Shown here piece by piece: positions 46,243 to 58,685 of a DNA stretch of 64,000 nt. Positions within the stretch are counted from its first letter, which is position 1, and the number at the start of each line of letters is the position of its first letter. The position numbers and the translations under genes were made by a program. Below the pieces are notes generated by a model. That model did no database searches, was not told the DNA's origin, and saw only the letters and a program-made list of their open reading frames with translations. Origin of the DNA: Antedon mediterranea (taxonomy: Eukaryota; Echinodermata; Crinoidea; Comatulida; Antedonidae); NCBI RefSeq assembly GCF_964355755.1, contig NC_092670.1, positions 33,839,795-33,903,794 on the forward strand, written 5' to 3'.

Positions 46243-48348
46243 TTTAATGTATGTCGGGATAAATCCACACAGCCTAGGCCCTAGATCTGCTTTCCTAGCG
46301 TACTGTCAGATTAGTTTGCCGCCGCGGGATTAACGTGTGTAGGTACAATTTTAAGCTGTATGTTTACACGTGTGTGCAATCATGCATGTCATTCGCCTTT
46401 ATTATTGGTGGCGCTGTTTATCAACATGTTTCGGGTAAACAACAACAACCAACCAACTAACATTTACTAGGCCTAGGCCTAAGCCAGTCTAAATTGTTCT
46501 AAATTTTATTTCATATTTTAGTAATGAAGGTCAGTATTTTAAATAGAAGTTGCATAGAGCTAAGGCTTAAGCCCAGCCTAGCTTAGCTCTAGGCCTAACG
46601 ATTACAAACTATTTAGGCCTAGCCTTTGGCCCCCCAGCTATTTATATAGGCCTAGGAGGCCTGGATGCTAGTCAAGTCGCCCCATCGCAAAGTCGCCCCA
46701 TACAAAGTCGCCCCATACACAGTCGCCCCATCGCAAAGTCGCCCCAAAACAAAGTCGCCCTGACACAGTCGCCCCATTGCAAAGTCGCCCCATCGCAAAG
46801 TCGCCCCAACGCAAAGTCGCCCCATCGCAAAGTCGCCCCAACACAAAGTCGCCCCAACACAAAGTCGCCCCATCGCAAAGTCGCCCCAAAACGTTAAAAA
46901 ATAGTTTAAAAGTGCGTAAAATGTCGCAATGATACACAAAATAACACGGAACGTGTAGGCATAAAAGGGGAAGCCCCGCCATGTAGTCTCAGGTCACATG
47001 ATCGGCACGCTCCCAATCCTCAGAGAGGAAGCCCCCAACTAATCACTCCGCGGTCGCACTAAAGTGCTAGCTCTCACCAGAGAGGGAAACCCCCGTAATT
47101 ACTCCGCCGTTGTCGCACTACAACGCACCATCTGAAGATGGGGAAACCCCGTCGGAGTTTTACGATGATATCAGTCGCGTTCATTCCCCTTTTTAAAAAA
47201 CACGCACACGATAATCATACTGTACGATGGCTTTTCCATGGTCAAAATGTAGCGTTTTAATTTTACTAAAATACCTGCATGTGTAAAACGATCATATCGG
47301 CGAAGAAATCCCCTTTATTTTATTTCTTCATTTTGAAAAGTCATAATTAAAATTAAATAACTATAGACACATAACTTGTCAATAAATGCAAAATGATCAA
47401 TAGGCCTAAGTAGCCTATATAACATTTATTGTCTTACAACGCTGTTATTGTTTTAACTACTGTAAATATACGAAGGCCTACTATTTATACACTTATTATA
47501 TTATCCCTAAAAAATGAGCTGGTATCCACGAGTAGGTTGAAGAAAGATTCGTAATTGTGGCTCTGGTAACTAATTTTAAAATCATATTAAATTAACATTT
47601 TCGAAACTATAAATCAGAGATAATCTTTTCGAAATCTTTTTAGAACTTTCAAACAAGGGACTATTTTTTAATGATTTTTAAAAAGCACATCACTCCATTA
47701 AAACCTGTAAAATAAAAATTAAAACACAAATTATGTATATAATAGGGTAAACATTATAATGTATACGACATTTAGCGCGACCAAAGTAACAACGCAATCG
47801 ATATCAAACGCAACCGCTATATGATTAAAACAGCGTACTACTAGCGGCGGCACTTCCGAAATAAAACCGTGGGCGACTTTGCGATGGGGCGACTTTGCGT
47901 TGGGGCGACTTTGCGTTGGGGAGACTTTGCGTTGGGGAGACTTTGCGTTGGGGCGACTTTGCGATGGGGCGACTTTGTAATGGGGCGACTGTGCAGGGGC
48001 GACTTTGTTTTGGGGCGACTTTGCGATGGGGCGACTTTGTATTGGGCGACTTTGTATGGGGCGACTTTGCGATGGGGCGACTTGACTGGATCCCGGAGGC
48101 CTAAGCCAGTAGTAGCCTAGTAGGCCCTATAAAGGCTATAGTCTAGCCTCGCAGCAGTTAGTACATGGTGGTTAAGAAGTTACCTAAGGCTAGGCTAACT
48201 GAAAAACTTAAACCAATGAGTAGGCTAGGCCTATACCTACCTATTATTGGCTTATATTATATAGGACATTATGAATCATATTTAACATTTACTCACACAC
48301 TGGCAGTTATACTTATTTATTAATATGTCATTTTTTTAATTCAATAAA
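46243..48348. promoter_or_regulatory. Divergent POLR3K-SNRNP25 intergenic region
   Basis: The start codons of two divergently transcribed housekeeping genes are 2.1 kb apart here. Without the foldback element at 46663-48094 and its 8-bp target copy the gap would be only about 670 bases. A shared bidirectional promoter is likely from the arrangement. No TATA box is obvious. Confidence 0.5.
46663..48094. mobile_element. Foldback (TU-like) element with 16-bp subrepeats
   Basis: The 1,432-bp element has arms of about 230 and 220 bases made of tandem 16-base units (GTCGCCCCATCGCAAA and variants), inverted to each other. The outer ends read GGATGCTAGTCAAGTCGCC and, inverted, GGGATCCAGTCAAGTCGCC. 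An 8-base duplication GGAGGCCT lies at 46655-46662 and 48095-48102. The middle (46895-47870) has no ORF. Long inverted repeats of short subrepeats and an 8-bp duplication match the design of sea urchin TU and Drosophila FB elements. Confidence 0.9.
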
Positions 48349-51300
48349 ATGTATCTAGTAAACAAGATGAATCTAGATTCAAATGTCGGTACACATGAGA
48401 CAAGACTAGAAGAGGAGTCACAGAAAACAATCCATGATGACACATGTAAGTTAAAAGACGGAGAGGAAGAGGAAGTAGATCCATTTTCAAAAGAGGTATC
48501 GCATCAAGATGCTATGCGGCTGATCAAGGAAGGCATTGAAGAAGCTATCGGAGATGATCCTCTTCTCTGTGATCTGCCGATAGATGTAACACCAGAGGAA
48601 GTCGGTCTTCAGGTAGCCTTAGAGTACGGACAGGCTATGCTGTTAAATGTGTGTAGAGAAGATGGAGAAGTAATGCGTAAGTTTTCATAGCAATTTGAGT
48701 GGAATTGTGGCTTGGTGGTTATGATGCATGGCTACCAATAAAAGGGTTCTGGGTTCAAGTCTTGTCAGAATTCACCACTCCCAAAGACTTGTAATAAGAC
48801 TGTTTATGTACAGCATCGTGTGTATATGTTTGTCTTGTGAACAGAATTGCCACCTTTAAAAAGGATAATGAATAAATTTGCTTATGGCTATCTTTGGCAA
48901 TTTACCTAAATATATAAAAAACAACAACAGATATTGTGTATTATATAATGTAATAGGGAGGTTTCGCAATCTTACGAATACGATAACGAAAACGGATACG
49001 TCACGCACACGTATTCGTTTTCGTAAGCCATAAAAATATCTGTTCGCATGGCAACGAAATATTGAGGCGCGTCCAAAATATGACTGCGGTAAATTTGAGC
49101 GAAGTGCAGGTACGTGTTGCTTGGTGCTTGGCTGCCTATACCTAGCGTAACATCAAAGCGAGTGAGGACTGCTATTTATCAAAATTGACTTGGCATTTTA
49201 GTAAATTACTTTAGTAACCCAAATTAACAGTGAAAACAAAAATTGTCATCTCATGGGAGACTTCAATATTGATTTATTAAAATTCCATAACCATAAATTA
49301 ACAAACACCTACCTAAATACCTTAATTTCCCATTCTTTTTTTCCAACTATTTCAAAACCAACTAGGATTACCTCAACTTCGGCCACCTTGATTGATCATT
49401 TTTATTCCAAACAATCTAACTATAAAATAGTTGCTGGTGTTTTACTTAATGATATCTCCGACCACCTTCCTATATTTCAGTTCATTGATCAAGAAATTAA
49501 TGATCAAAACCTTGATGATAATAGCGCCAACTATTCATTTCGTATAAACGACCTAAATGCCTTATCGATTGATTTAGAAGGTGAAGACTGGTCTATGATA
49601 TTTGATTGTGACCCAAGATTGAGTTTTGATATATTTATTGAAAAATTTAAAAATATCCACTCCAGACACTTGGTTAAAAGTAGTATAAAATCAAATAAAA
49701 CGTTTAAACAACCATGGATGTCATCTGCTCTCTTAAAATGTAGTTCTCGGAAACATAAACTTTATAACAAATATATGCACACACGTAGTAATAATGACAA
49801 ATTAAACTATACAAAATATAATAATATTTTCACTAATCTTTGTCGCACTACTAAAAAGAATTATTATACTTCCCAGTTTGATAGATATAAAGGTAATCTG
49901 AAGAACACATGGCTTGTAATAAATTCTGTTTTAAATAAAGGTAATAATAATAACAAGCACCCGAATCTAATTAAAGACGGTGATAATATTTACAAAACTC
50001 AAAAAGAGATATGTGAATCGTTTAACAACTATTTTTCTACAATTGGTCCTAATCTTATTAATAGTATGCCAACTAATATAACTGATCCATTATCTTATCT
50101 TCATTCTGCTTTTGCCAACTCATTTTATATTAGCCCAGTTTCAATTGATGATGTTAACCTAACTATATACAATCTAAATTCTAATAAAGGGTCTGGATCT
50201 GACGGTATTACTGCTCGTGTCTTAAAATCTGTATTTCCCTTAATCATCCACCAACTTACCCATTGGGTCATTCCATGTCAAATCACCCAATGGGTTAAAC
50301 CCTACTTTCTTCAAATTTGCTCAAATTTGGTTTTTGGGTTATTTTTAGCTAAAAAACCTGAAACTTTTAATTTGAGCGCCATACGACCAACGGTTCGCGC
50401 GCTAAGCGCCGTCGTTTCTTTGCGATTTTGCGCAAAATCGACGCGGCGGGCTATACTTAAATGACCGTATCTTCATAACGTGTGGACCGATTTTGTTTTG
50501 ACAGGTATCTTTGGAAAGCTAATTGTTAAAGCTATCCAAATCTTCTATTTACTTGTGAGATAGAACTATTTAAAAGATGTATAACTTATTCTATTCCATT
50601 TGACCTAGGATTTGACCTTGTGGGACAAATTTTTTTTAGATGAAATTTTGTGAAAATTATCTCCTACATGATATTTACATAATATAAAAAAATTGGAGAT
50701 ATATTATTTTTTGTTTGCTTTCTAGCTCATTTCAAAGTTGGCTTACTTCAACAATTCTGGTATTTCTATACAGTGTAGATGTATTGTCGACATTATATCA
50801 CTACCAAATTTACCTCTTAATACTATGGGTTTCACTGTCAGATTATTTAAAACTATAACAGTGCTTTAATTATATTTTCATGCTCCATACAAAATAATTA
50901 TTACTTAGGTAAACATCTGTACACCATTTGACTACCCCATTTGGTTAGCCAAGGATGTACCATCAGTTTATGGCACTCTTTTCACACTTTCAAGCAAATT
51001 GAATCTTGGATTTTTTTTGTTTGATGATATAAACTTTGAAACATTGATTGTTCTTTGCTCTTAATCATTATTTTACATTTTTGTTCATTGTATTTTGTTC
51101 ACTTATTTCTTCACTCATAATTAGGCTATAATTACGTTATAAACGGCATGGACCGGGGTGACGATACGTGGGTTGGGGCAAGTAGGGTCCAGTCATTTCA
51201 AGTAAAAATACCACTTGCCCCGGTCCATGCCGTCTAGCTGCCATTTTATGCAATTTTAAAACGTTACTACAATTTTAACATTTTTATAAAAAATGCAATA

Positions 51301-54300
51301 TAACCACATAAATTTATAGGGCTATAATTACGTTATAAAACGGCATGGACTGGGGTGACGATACATGGGTTGGGGCAAGTAGGGTCCAGTCATTGCATAA
51401 AAATACCACTTGCCCTGGTCCATGCCGTCTAGCTGCCATTTTATGCAATTTTAAAACGTTACTACAATTTTACGTTTTTGTAAAAAATGCAATATAACCA
51501 CATGATTTATAAGGCTATAATTACGTTATAAACGGCATGGACCGGGGTGACGATACATTGGTTAGGGCAAGTAGTAGTAGTCAATGCATAAAATTACCAC
51601 TTGCCCCAACCCATGTATCGTCACCCCGGTCCATGCCGTTTTATAACGTAATTATAGCCCTATAAATTTATGTGGTTATATTGCATTTTTTTATAAAAAT
51701 GTTAAAATTGTAGTTATGTTTTAAAATTGCATAAAATGGCAGCTAGACGGCATGGACCTGGGCAAGTGGTATTTTTCTGAAATGAGTTTACCCTACTTGC
51801 CCTAACCCATGTATCATCACCCCGGTCCATGCCGTTTATAATGTAATTATAGCCCTATATATCATGCATTTATATTGCATTTTTTATAAAAAAAATTTAA
51901 ATTGTAGTAACGTTTTAAAATTGCATAAAATGGAAGCTAGACGGCATGGACCAGGGCAAGTGGTATTTTTATGCAATAACTGGACCCTACTTGCCCCAAC
52001 CCATGTATCGTCGCCCCAACCCATGTATCGTCACCCTGGTCCATGCCGTTTTATAACGTAATTATAGCCCTATAAATTTATGCATTTATATTGCATTTTT
52101 TATAAAAATGTTAAAATTGTAGTAATGTTTTAAAATTGCATAAAATGGCAGCTAGACGGCATGGACCGGGGCAATTTTTACTTGAAATGACTGGACCCTA
52201 CTTGTCCCAACCCACGTATCGTCACCCCGGTCCATGCCGTTTATAACGTAATTATAGCCTAATTATGAGTGAAGAAATAAGTGAACAAAATACAATGAAC
52301 AAAAATGTAAAATAATGATTAACAGCAAAGAACAATCAATGTTTCAAAGTTTATATCATCAAACAAAAAAAATTCAAGATTCAATTTGCTTGAAAGTGTG
52401 AAAAGAGTGCCATAAACTGATGGTACATCCTTGGCTAACCAAATGGGGTAGTCAAATGGTGTACAGATGTTTACCTAAGTAATAATTATTTTGTATGGAG
52501 CATGAAAATATAATTAAAGCATTGTTATAGTCTTAAATAATCTGACAGTGAAACCCATAGTATTAAGAGGTAAATTTGGTAGTGATATAATGTCGACAAT
52601 ACATCTACACTGTATAGAAATACCAGAATTGTTGAAGTAAGCCAACTTTGAAATGAGCTAGAAAGCAAACCAAAAATAATATATCTCCAATTTTTTTATA
52701 TTATGTAAATATCATGTAGGAGATAATTTTCACAAAATTTCATCTAAAAAAAATTTGTCCCACAAGGTCAAATCCTAGGTCAAATGGAATAGAATAAGTT
52801 ATACATCTTTTAAATAGTTCTATCTCAAAAGTAAATAGAAGATTTGGATAGCTTTAACAATTAGCTTTTCAAAGATACCTGTCAAAACAAAATCGGTCCA
52901 CACGTTACGAAGATACGGTCATTTAAGTATAGCCCGCCGCGTCGATTTTGCGCAAAATCGCAAAGAAACGACGGCGCGTAGCGCGCGAACCGTTGGTCGT
53001 ATGGCGCTCAAATTAAACATTTCAGGTTTTTTGGCTAAAAATAACCCAAAAACCAAATTTGAGCAAATTTGAAGAAAGTAGGGTTTAAAATGTCATTTTT
53101 TTTGGGTGATTTGGTATGGAATGACCCCATTGTATAAATTCATCTTTTTTATCTGGCACTTTTCCAACACACTTAAAACTAGCTAAAGTTGTGCCCATTT
53201 TCAAGAAAGGTGAACGAAGTCAATTATCTAATTACCGGCCAATATCACTACTTTCAGTGTTTTCCAAAATTATTGAAAAACTCATGTATTCTAAACTTTC
53301 TGATTATCTCACAAAATTTGATATACTTAATAAACGCCAATATGGTTTTCGAAAAAATCACTCTACATCCCATGCCGTTTTAGATCTTATTAATAATATT
53401 ACAAATTCATTTGAATCAAAAGAAAATTTATTAAGTTTATTTATTGATCTTTCAAAGGCCTTCGATGTTATTAATCACGATAATTTAATTAAGAAACTTG
53501 AGTGCTATGGAATTAGAGGTATTTCATTGAATTGGTTTAATAGTTATTTGAAAGATAGAAAACAATATGTTGCATTAGGATCTTGTACATCGTCGACGAT
53601 GGATATTACTTGCGGACTGCCACAGGGATCTGTGCTTGGGCCATTGCTCTTCCTTATTTATGTTAATGATCTGGCTAATGTCAGTAACAAATTGCAAGTA
53701 ATATCCTTCGCCGACGACACCACCTTATTTTACTCTAATTCCAATATTGATTTATTATTTACTACATTCAATGATCAATTAACAAAATTTTGTGACTGGT
53801 TTATTTCAAACAAATTACTTATTAATACTCTTAAAACAAATTATTTAATTTTTCACAATTCTCAACGTAAACTAAAAGTTGATGACCTAAATATACTTCT
53901 TGACGGAATTCAAATTGAACACAAAACTGAAACACTTTTTTTAGGTGTATATATTCATGAAAACCTCAAATGGACCAGTCATCAAAATTACGTTTCGAAA
54001 AAAATATCAAGATCTATTAGTATTATTAACAGACTTAAGCACTTCTTCCCTCTAAATATTTTAATTTCTCTTTATAACACACTTGTACTTCCTTATTTCC
54101 AGTATTGTAACATTATTTGGGCTGCAGATTACTCTTCTAATATTGCTAGATTAACTAAATTACAAAAACGTGCAGCTAGAATTATTACTTTTTCACCATA
54201 TAGAACCTCATCTGAACCCCTTTTTAAACGTCTTGGTATATTAAAATTAACGGATATCCACAATGTTCAAGTTGCCAGTTTTATTTTTAATTATTTTAAA

Positions 54301-55940
54301 AACCAACTTCCTATTTCTATGATTGATATGCTCTGTAAACGTACCAAATTTCACAATTACATTTTAAGAACTTCTCATTTAAACATTCCTTTTGCTAGAC
54401 TTACTAAAACTAAATTTTTTATAACTATATCAGGTCCTAATTTGTGGAATCATATCCCACCAAATATCAAAACGTCAATATCATTATTTACTTTCCGAAA
54501 AAAGTTAAAGAATCATTATATATCTAAATATTATACTGCTTGTTAATATGCTTATTATCATTATTTATACTCATATACTATTTATGTCTTACACAAAATA
54601 TTAGTTGTTGTTTATTATTGCAATCTTTAATTTATACTATATATAATGTATATATAGTATATACTATATATATACTGGAATTATAATTTATGTATACATA
54701 TTTTTTTTTTCATTTACCAATATCGGTAGTTATTTCATTTATAATTATCATGAAACTATTGAAATATAATTTAAATAATTTTTATAAAGAAGATGTTAGT
54801 TATGTTATTATACTGTAATTTTTTATCCTAAATTATATAATTATATATTCTAGGTTATTTTTATTTTTTATTTTTTTAGTAATGTGTTTTGTTGTGGGTC
54901 CCTACGAGACAAGTTTTTAACTTCTAGAAGGGATCCATGATAATAATGACTACCAATTACTGCTTTATCTATGTTCACTTTAATATCTTTTTTCTATTTT
55001 GTATATATTCATTCATTATTATCTAAATAAATATTATCTGAAGCATTAAATGCAAAATGTGCAAAATAGATCAAAAACTATACTCGTTTTGTAGTTACGA
55101 ATATGACTGGTGATATTCGTCAACACGAATACGCCTTACGAATATGAAATGGGGATCAGCTCAAAAGTTTCACAAATGTGTGACGTATCCGTTTTCGTTA
55201 TCGTATTCGTATGGTTGCGAAAACTCCCTAATATATCATGCATTTTCTCCTTTAGAAACACCCTTTTGAAAGACTAAAATAATTTTTTTTTAAATTGTGT
55301 TCATTTTTTTTTTAGCTATTGTTGTTTTACAGGGAGCTACAGTTCTAGATTTGAAGAAAGCAATTGCTCGTTACATCAGTTTAAAATTTAACAGAGAAGG
55401 ACTTAAGAAGTTTATTAGTTGGTAAATTGTTTGATGATGATTAATTTAATTAATTAATACAAACCTTCTCTGACCGTATCCACCAATCACATGGAGATTT
55501 AGTAAAATATTTAGTATTTGAGGGAAATATCTCAGCAGAGTGATTGGTGCCTACAAATCCACTGAATACATAAAAGTATATAAATCAAAGTAGAATTCAT
55601 TACTTTTAGAATTTGAAAATTCTGATTTTAAGATCATCTAATATGGTACTACTCCAAATCGATAAACATTTTTACAATGCGTGATTTTGTTTTAACAGGC
55701 GATACATATGGAGAACGTACTGGTTGTCATTCGGCGGTCAAAATTTGACGCAGGATAATAAATTAATCAAAGAGTGAGTTTTAAATTTAAACTAATTGAC
55801 TCATTATATTTACACACGTTATATTTTGATTGATATGCTAAATAATATTATACTATTTTATTCTTTTTAGTTATGGAATTAAGAACAAAGATCCTATCAC
55901 GTTTGTCAAGAGGTTAAAGAACAAAGGAATAGGATACTAA
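48349..55940 (+). CDS. SNRNP25: U11/U12 snRNP 25 kDa protein
   Basis: Four exons: 48349-48676, 55316-55421, 55699-55773 and 55871-55940 (stop 55938-55940); phases 1, 2, 2; 192 aa. The conserved part reads DPLLCDLPIDVTPEEV, ALEYGQAM, DGEVM, then ATVLDLKKAIARYISLK, WRTYWL, DYGIKNKDPITFVKRLK, which is the ubiquitin-like fold of SNRNP25. The protein is a component of the U11 snRNP and the U11/U12 di-snRNP of the minor spliceosome. The N-terminus is extended by an acidic segment (GEEEEVDPFSKEVSHQDAM) of about 60 residues; an internal Met could be the true start. Intron 1 (6.6 kb) is nearly all nested transposons. AATAAA signals lie at 56201 and 56220. Identity is secure. Confidence 0.95.
48703..48830 (+). 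mobile_element. tRNA-derived SINE
   Basis: GTGGCTTGGTGGTTATGATG (box A-like) and GGGTTCTGGGTTCAAGTC (box B-like) at tRNA spacing, followed by an unrelated tail. Same type of head as at 40245 and 62885. Confidence 0.6.
50266..53126. mobile_element. 2.86-kb foldback element with CCATTG duplication
   Basis: Ends GGTCATTCCATGTCAAATCA and, inverted, GGTCATTCCATACCAAATCA, flanked by CCATTG at 50260-50265 and 53127-53132. Each arm spans about 1.4 kb: an outer unique part of about 860 bases (arms very similar, for example GCGCAAAATCG and CCTAGGATTTGACCTTGTGG), then about three tandem units of about 195 bases. The units contain GGCATGGACCGGGGTGACGA, GGGTTGGGGCAAGTAGGG and CTAGCTGCCATTTTATGC. The arms meet near 51600-51690. 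No transposase ORF is visible, so it is non-autonomous. Confidence 0.92.
51120..52265. repeat. Six about 195-bp units, three per arm
   Basis: Units on the left arm begin near 51127, 51319 and 51515 at ATAATTACGTTATAAACGGC. The right arm holds the reverse complements. Within each unit the sequence from GGCATGGACC to GGTCCATGCC is itself partly palindromic, so units form secondary hairpins. Confidence 0.85.
54547..55050 (+). repeat. LINE 3' UTR
   Basis: AT-rich sequence with a (TATA)n patch at 54640-54675 and the line GGGTCCCTACGAGACAAG, ending at CTAAATAAATATTATCTGAA near 55040. The host TIR element resumes afterwards. Confidence 0.5.
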
Positions 55941-56200
55941 ACTAAAATGTATGTGTCAGAGGTTAAAGGTCACATGATTAATATGCTACATTATTTTTGT
56001 AATTTCAACAGAGAGGACAAAGGTCAGAGTTTGCCGAATAAGTTCAATGTACATACATACTGTATCTAAATAACATTCAACTACTGTAGTTTTCCAAACA
56101 GGATAATTTGTTGCAGAATATATTCACAGGTTATTTAATGTTGTTACTAACAACTAAACCCATTTTATTTATATATAAAATACTAGATAAGCATTTTGTA

Positions 56201-56225
56201 AATAAATTGTTAACCATGAAATAAA
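56201..56225 (+). terminator. Two AATAAA signals after SNRNP25
   Basis: AATAAA at 56201-56206 and 56220-56225, 260-285 bases after the stop. Confidence 0.5.
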
Positions 56226-56229
56226 GTGT

Positions 56230-57660
56230 ACTATACAGTTAGTGACAAATTCAATATCATTCCCTCTTTATTTCTAAAAAAGTGTTCAAAAACTACTATT
56301 TTCATTATTTGTTGATAGAAAGCTGCATTTTAGGTATCTTTACGAATCTAAAACATTGGTAAAAGAAACATAGTAGCAGTATAATGTAAAAGTGCAGCCC
56401 CTGAATAATCTGTTATTATTATTATATACAATTATTATATTAATAGATACCTGTACTGTTATAACTGTTAGCACAGCCAAATATTTAAATTGATCATTAA
56501 AAATAAGCGCCTTCATTTTGCACCCTCTACTAATAATTCTATTTTTACATTAAAATGCAATATTAATAAGTAATTACTATACACTTATTATTAAACAGAT
56601 AATAATGACCTATATAGGCATATATACAATGTTAATTGTATTTAATAGAAATATGAAATTTTTAATATATTCCAACAAAAAACATGATATTGCAATTATT
56701 AAATGCAGTATTTTAAAATATTTTACTGTTGTATTTAAAAAGTATAATAAATTAATCTAAACATTAATGTCTGATATTAAATTACTTTACTATAATATCT
56801 ATAAATTATAATTCTCTACAAGTTATGTTTATACCTTACACACACAATTTATGCTTCAATAATATAAAGAAAAGTATATAAATATGTTTTAAAAACCAGC
56901 AATATTCATACCATTATCTAAAATAAACTATACCCTATTATAACCAAATGGCACTGTATATTGGCACAGTAAATATTTTAATGCTTGTTTGATGAAATCC
57001 TAGTCATATACAAAGACAAGTTTATTTTCCTTTTTAAATTGGTATTCAAATAATACAGAGGTGTTGATAAAACCAGTGAAGATTCCCTGATAAAACAAAT
57101 TATAAAACATGCATGTAATTTCCTAGGTAAACAGCGACAGAGATTTTTCAAATATGTCTTATAGTACATTGGGCCATATTGCATTTTTATCAGTTTATGA
57201 AAGAACGAATTAGAAGGTTACCTCGTATTCGATTTTAGATCACTTTAGATTATTGCACTGTAGGGTCTGATTTATTTAACATGTACTACATGTAATAGTT
57301 GGGCCAGTAAAATATATAGCTACAAGCCCAATGAGCTAGTAAAAAAATATTGAAAAAATCCTTAAAACAAAATGAGTTGTTATATTTTTACAGCACTTTA
57401 TATTTGATGAAAATACACATCTATATTATAACCTAGTATAGTTCCATGTGTTTTGGAAATATGCAAAATTAAAGGGGTGGGATTACACTCAGTGCATTAA
57501 CAATGGCTTGTGTCCAAATTTAAACTACATTAGACAGTGGGAGTATACTTACGCTTGAGTTGTATGCAGTCATATACTGTACAGTAAAACTTCAATAATG
57601 AACAAAGCAATGTGAAGACAAACTACAGTAGATGAATACATTAGTGAATGAACAACATAA
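56230..57660. other. Intergenic, no gene recognised
   Basis: AT-rich DNA between the 3' end of SNRNP25 and the 72-bp minisatellite. I see no supported feature in it. Confidence 0.35.
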
Positions 57661-57684
57661 AGACATACACTGTAGGCCTACCTG

Positions 57685-58660
57685 TCACATAGTCTAGCAA
57701 AACTCTAGGTGCACACCAACCATACAGATCACTAGTGTTGACATTGTCTACCTCTTTCACATCATCTTGCAAAACTCTAGGTGCACACCAACCATACAAA
57801 TCACTGGTGTTGACATTGTCTACCTCTTTCACATCATCTTGCAAAACTCTAGGTGCACACCAACCATACAAATCACTGGTGTTGACATTGTCTACCTCTT
57901 CCACATCATCTTGCAAAACACTGGGCGCACACCAACCATACAAATCACTGGTGTTGACATTGTCTACCTCTTTCACATAATCTAGCAAAACACTGGGCGC
58001 ACACCAACCATACAAATCACTGGTGTTGACATTGTCTACCTCTTTCACATCATCTTGCAAAACTCTAGGTGCACACCAACCATACAAATCACTGGTGTTG
58101 ACATTGTCTACCTCTTTCACATCATCTTGCAAAACACTGGGCGCACACCAACCATACAAATCACTGGTGTTGACATTGTCTACCTCTTTCACATAATCTA
58201 GCAAAACACTGGGCGCACACCAACCATACAAATCACTGGTGTTGACATTGTCTACCTCTTTCACATCATCTTGCAAAACTCTAGGTGCACACCAACCATA
58301 CAAATCACTGGTGTTGACATTGTCTACCTCTTTCACATCATCTTGCAAAACTCTAGGTGTACACCAACCATACAAATCACTGGTGTTGACATCGCCTACC
58401 TCTTTCACATCATCTTGCAAAACTCTAGATGCACACCAACCATACAAATCACTGGTGTTGACATTGTCTACCTCTTTCACATCATCTTGCAAAACTCTAG
58501 GTGCACACCAACCATACAGATCACTGGTCTTGACATCGCCTACCTCTTTCACATAATCTAGCAAAACACTGGGCGCACACCAACCATACAGATCACTGGT
58601 CTTGACATCGCCTACCTCTTTCACATAATCTAGCAATACTCTAGGTGCACCCACAAATCA
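57685..58660. repeat. 72-bp minisatellite, about 13 units with higher-order period
   Basis: Units of 72 bases carry CAACCATACAAATCACTGGT, GTTGACATTGTCTACCTC and one of two junction types: ATCTTGCAAAACTCTAGGTG or ATAATCTAGCAAAACACTGG. The order shows a repeated three-unit block (about 216 bases) near 57840-58265. As 72 is divisible by three, reading frames stay open on both strands (24-residue units such as YGWCAPRVLQDDVKEVDNVN on the minus strand). I see no start, splice or promoter support for coding. It lies about 230 bases downstream of the TBCEL stop. Confidence 0.93.
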
Positions 58661-58685
58661 CTGTTGACATCTCGGCATGTGTAAA

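Larger units (their letters stand above)
49253..54546 (+). pseudogene. LINE endonuclease-RT ORF split by a foldback element
   Basis: The first part (49253-50265) starts inside the APE-type endonuclease (MGDFNID, then SDHLPIFQF) and runs to the RT N-terminus (NSNKGSGSDGITARVLKS). The second part (53133-54546) continues with VPIFKKGERS, NYRPISLLSV, QYGFRKNHST, LSKAFDVINHD, GLPQGSVLGPLLF, the catalytic SFADDTTLF and LYNTLVLPYFQYCNIIW. The insertion at 50266-53126 plus its 6-base target copy divides one codon. Upstream and downstream frames agree with no stop between, so the LINE was intact across this site when hit. The 5' endonuclease half is missing. The LINE 3' end is near 55040. It is in sense orientation within SNRNP25 intron 1. 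Confidence 0.9.
48956..55228. mobile_element. TA-flanked TIR element hosting a LINE
   Basis: The left end (GGGAGGTTTCGCAATCTTAC, GAATACGATAACGAAAACGG, ATACGTCAC) is repeated inverted at the right end (GTGACGTATCCGTTTTCGTT, ATCGTATTCGTATGGTTGCG, AAAACTCCC). The TIRs are about 47 bases and are flanked by TA (48954-48955, 55229-55230). Tc1/mariner-type targeting is inferred. About 250 bases remain on the left and 170 on the right; the rest is an inserted LINE. Confidence 0.85.

Noticed and set aside
46652-46982. Minus-strand frames with WGDF/GRLC repeats as proteins
   Set aside because: They are translations of the 16-bp subrepeats of the foldback element and appear in several frames; the same occurs at 47869-48120.
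57641-58654. Long minus-strand frame of 337 codons as a repeat protein gene
   Set aside because: It is created by a 72-bp satellite; other frames on both strands are also open, and no promoter, splice site or signal peptide supports it.
57685-58660. CRISPR-like array
   Set aside because: Units are contiguous with no unique spacers, and the genome is metazoan.
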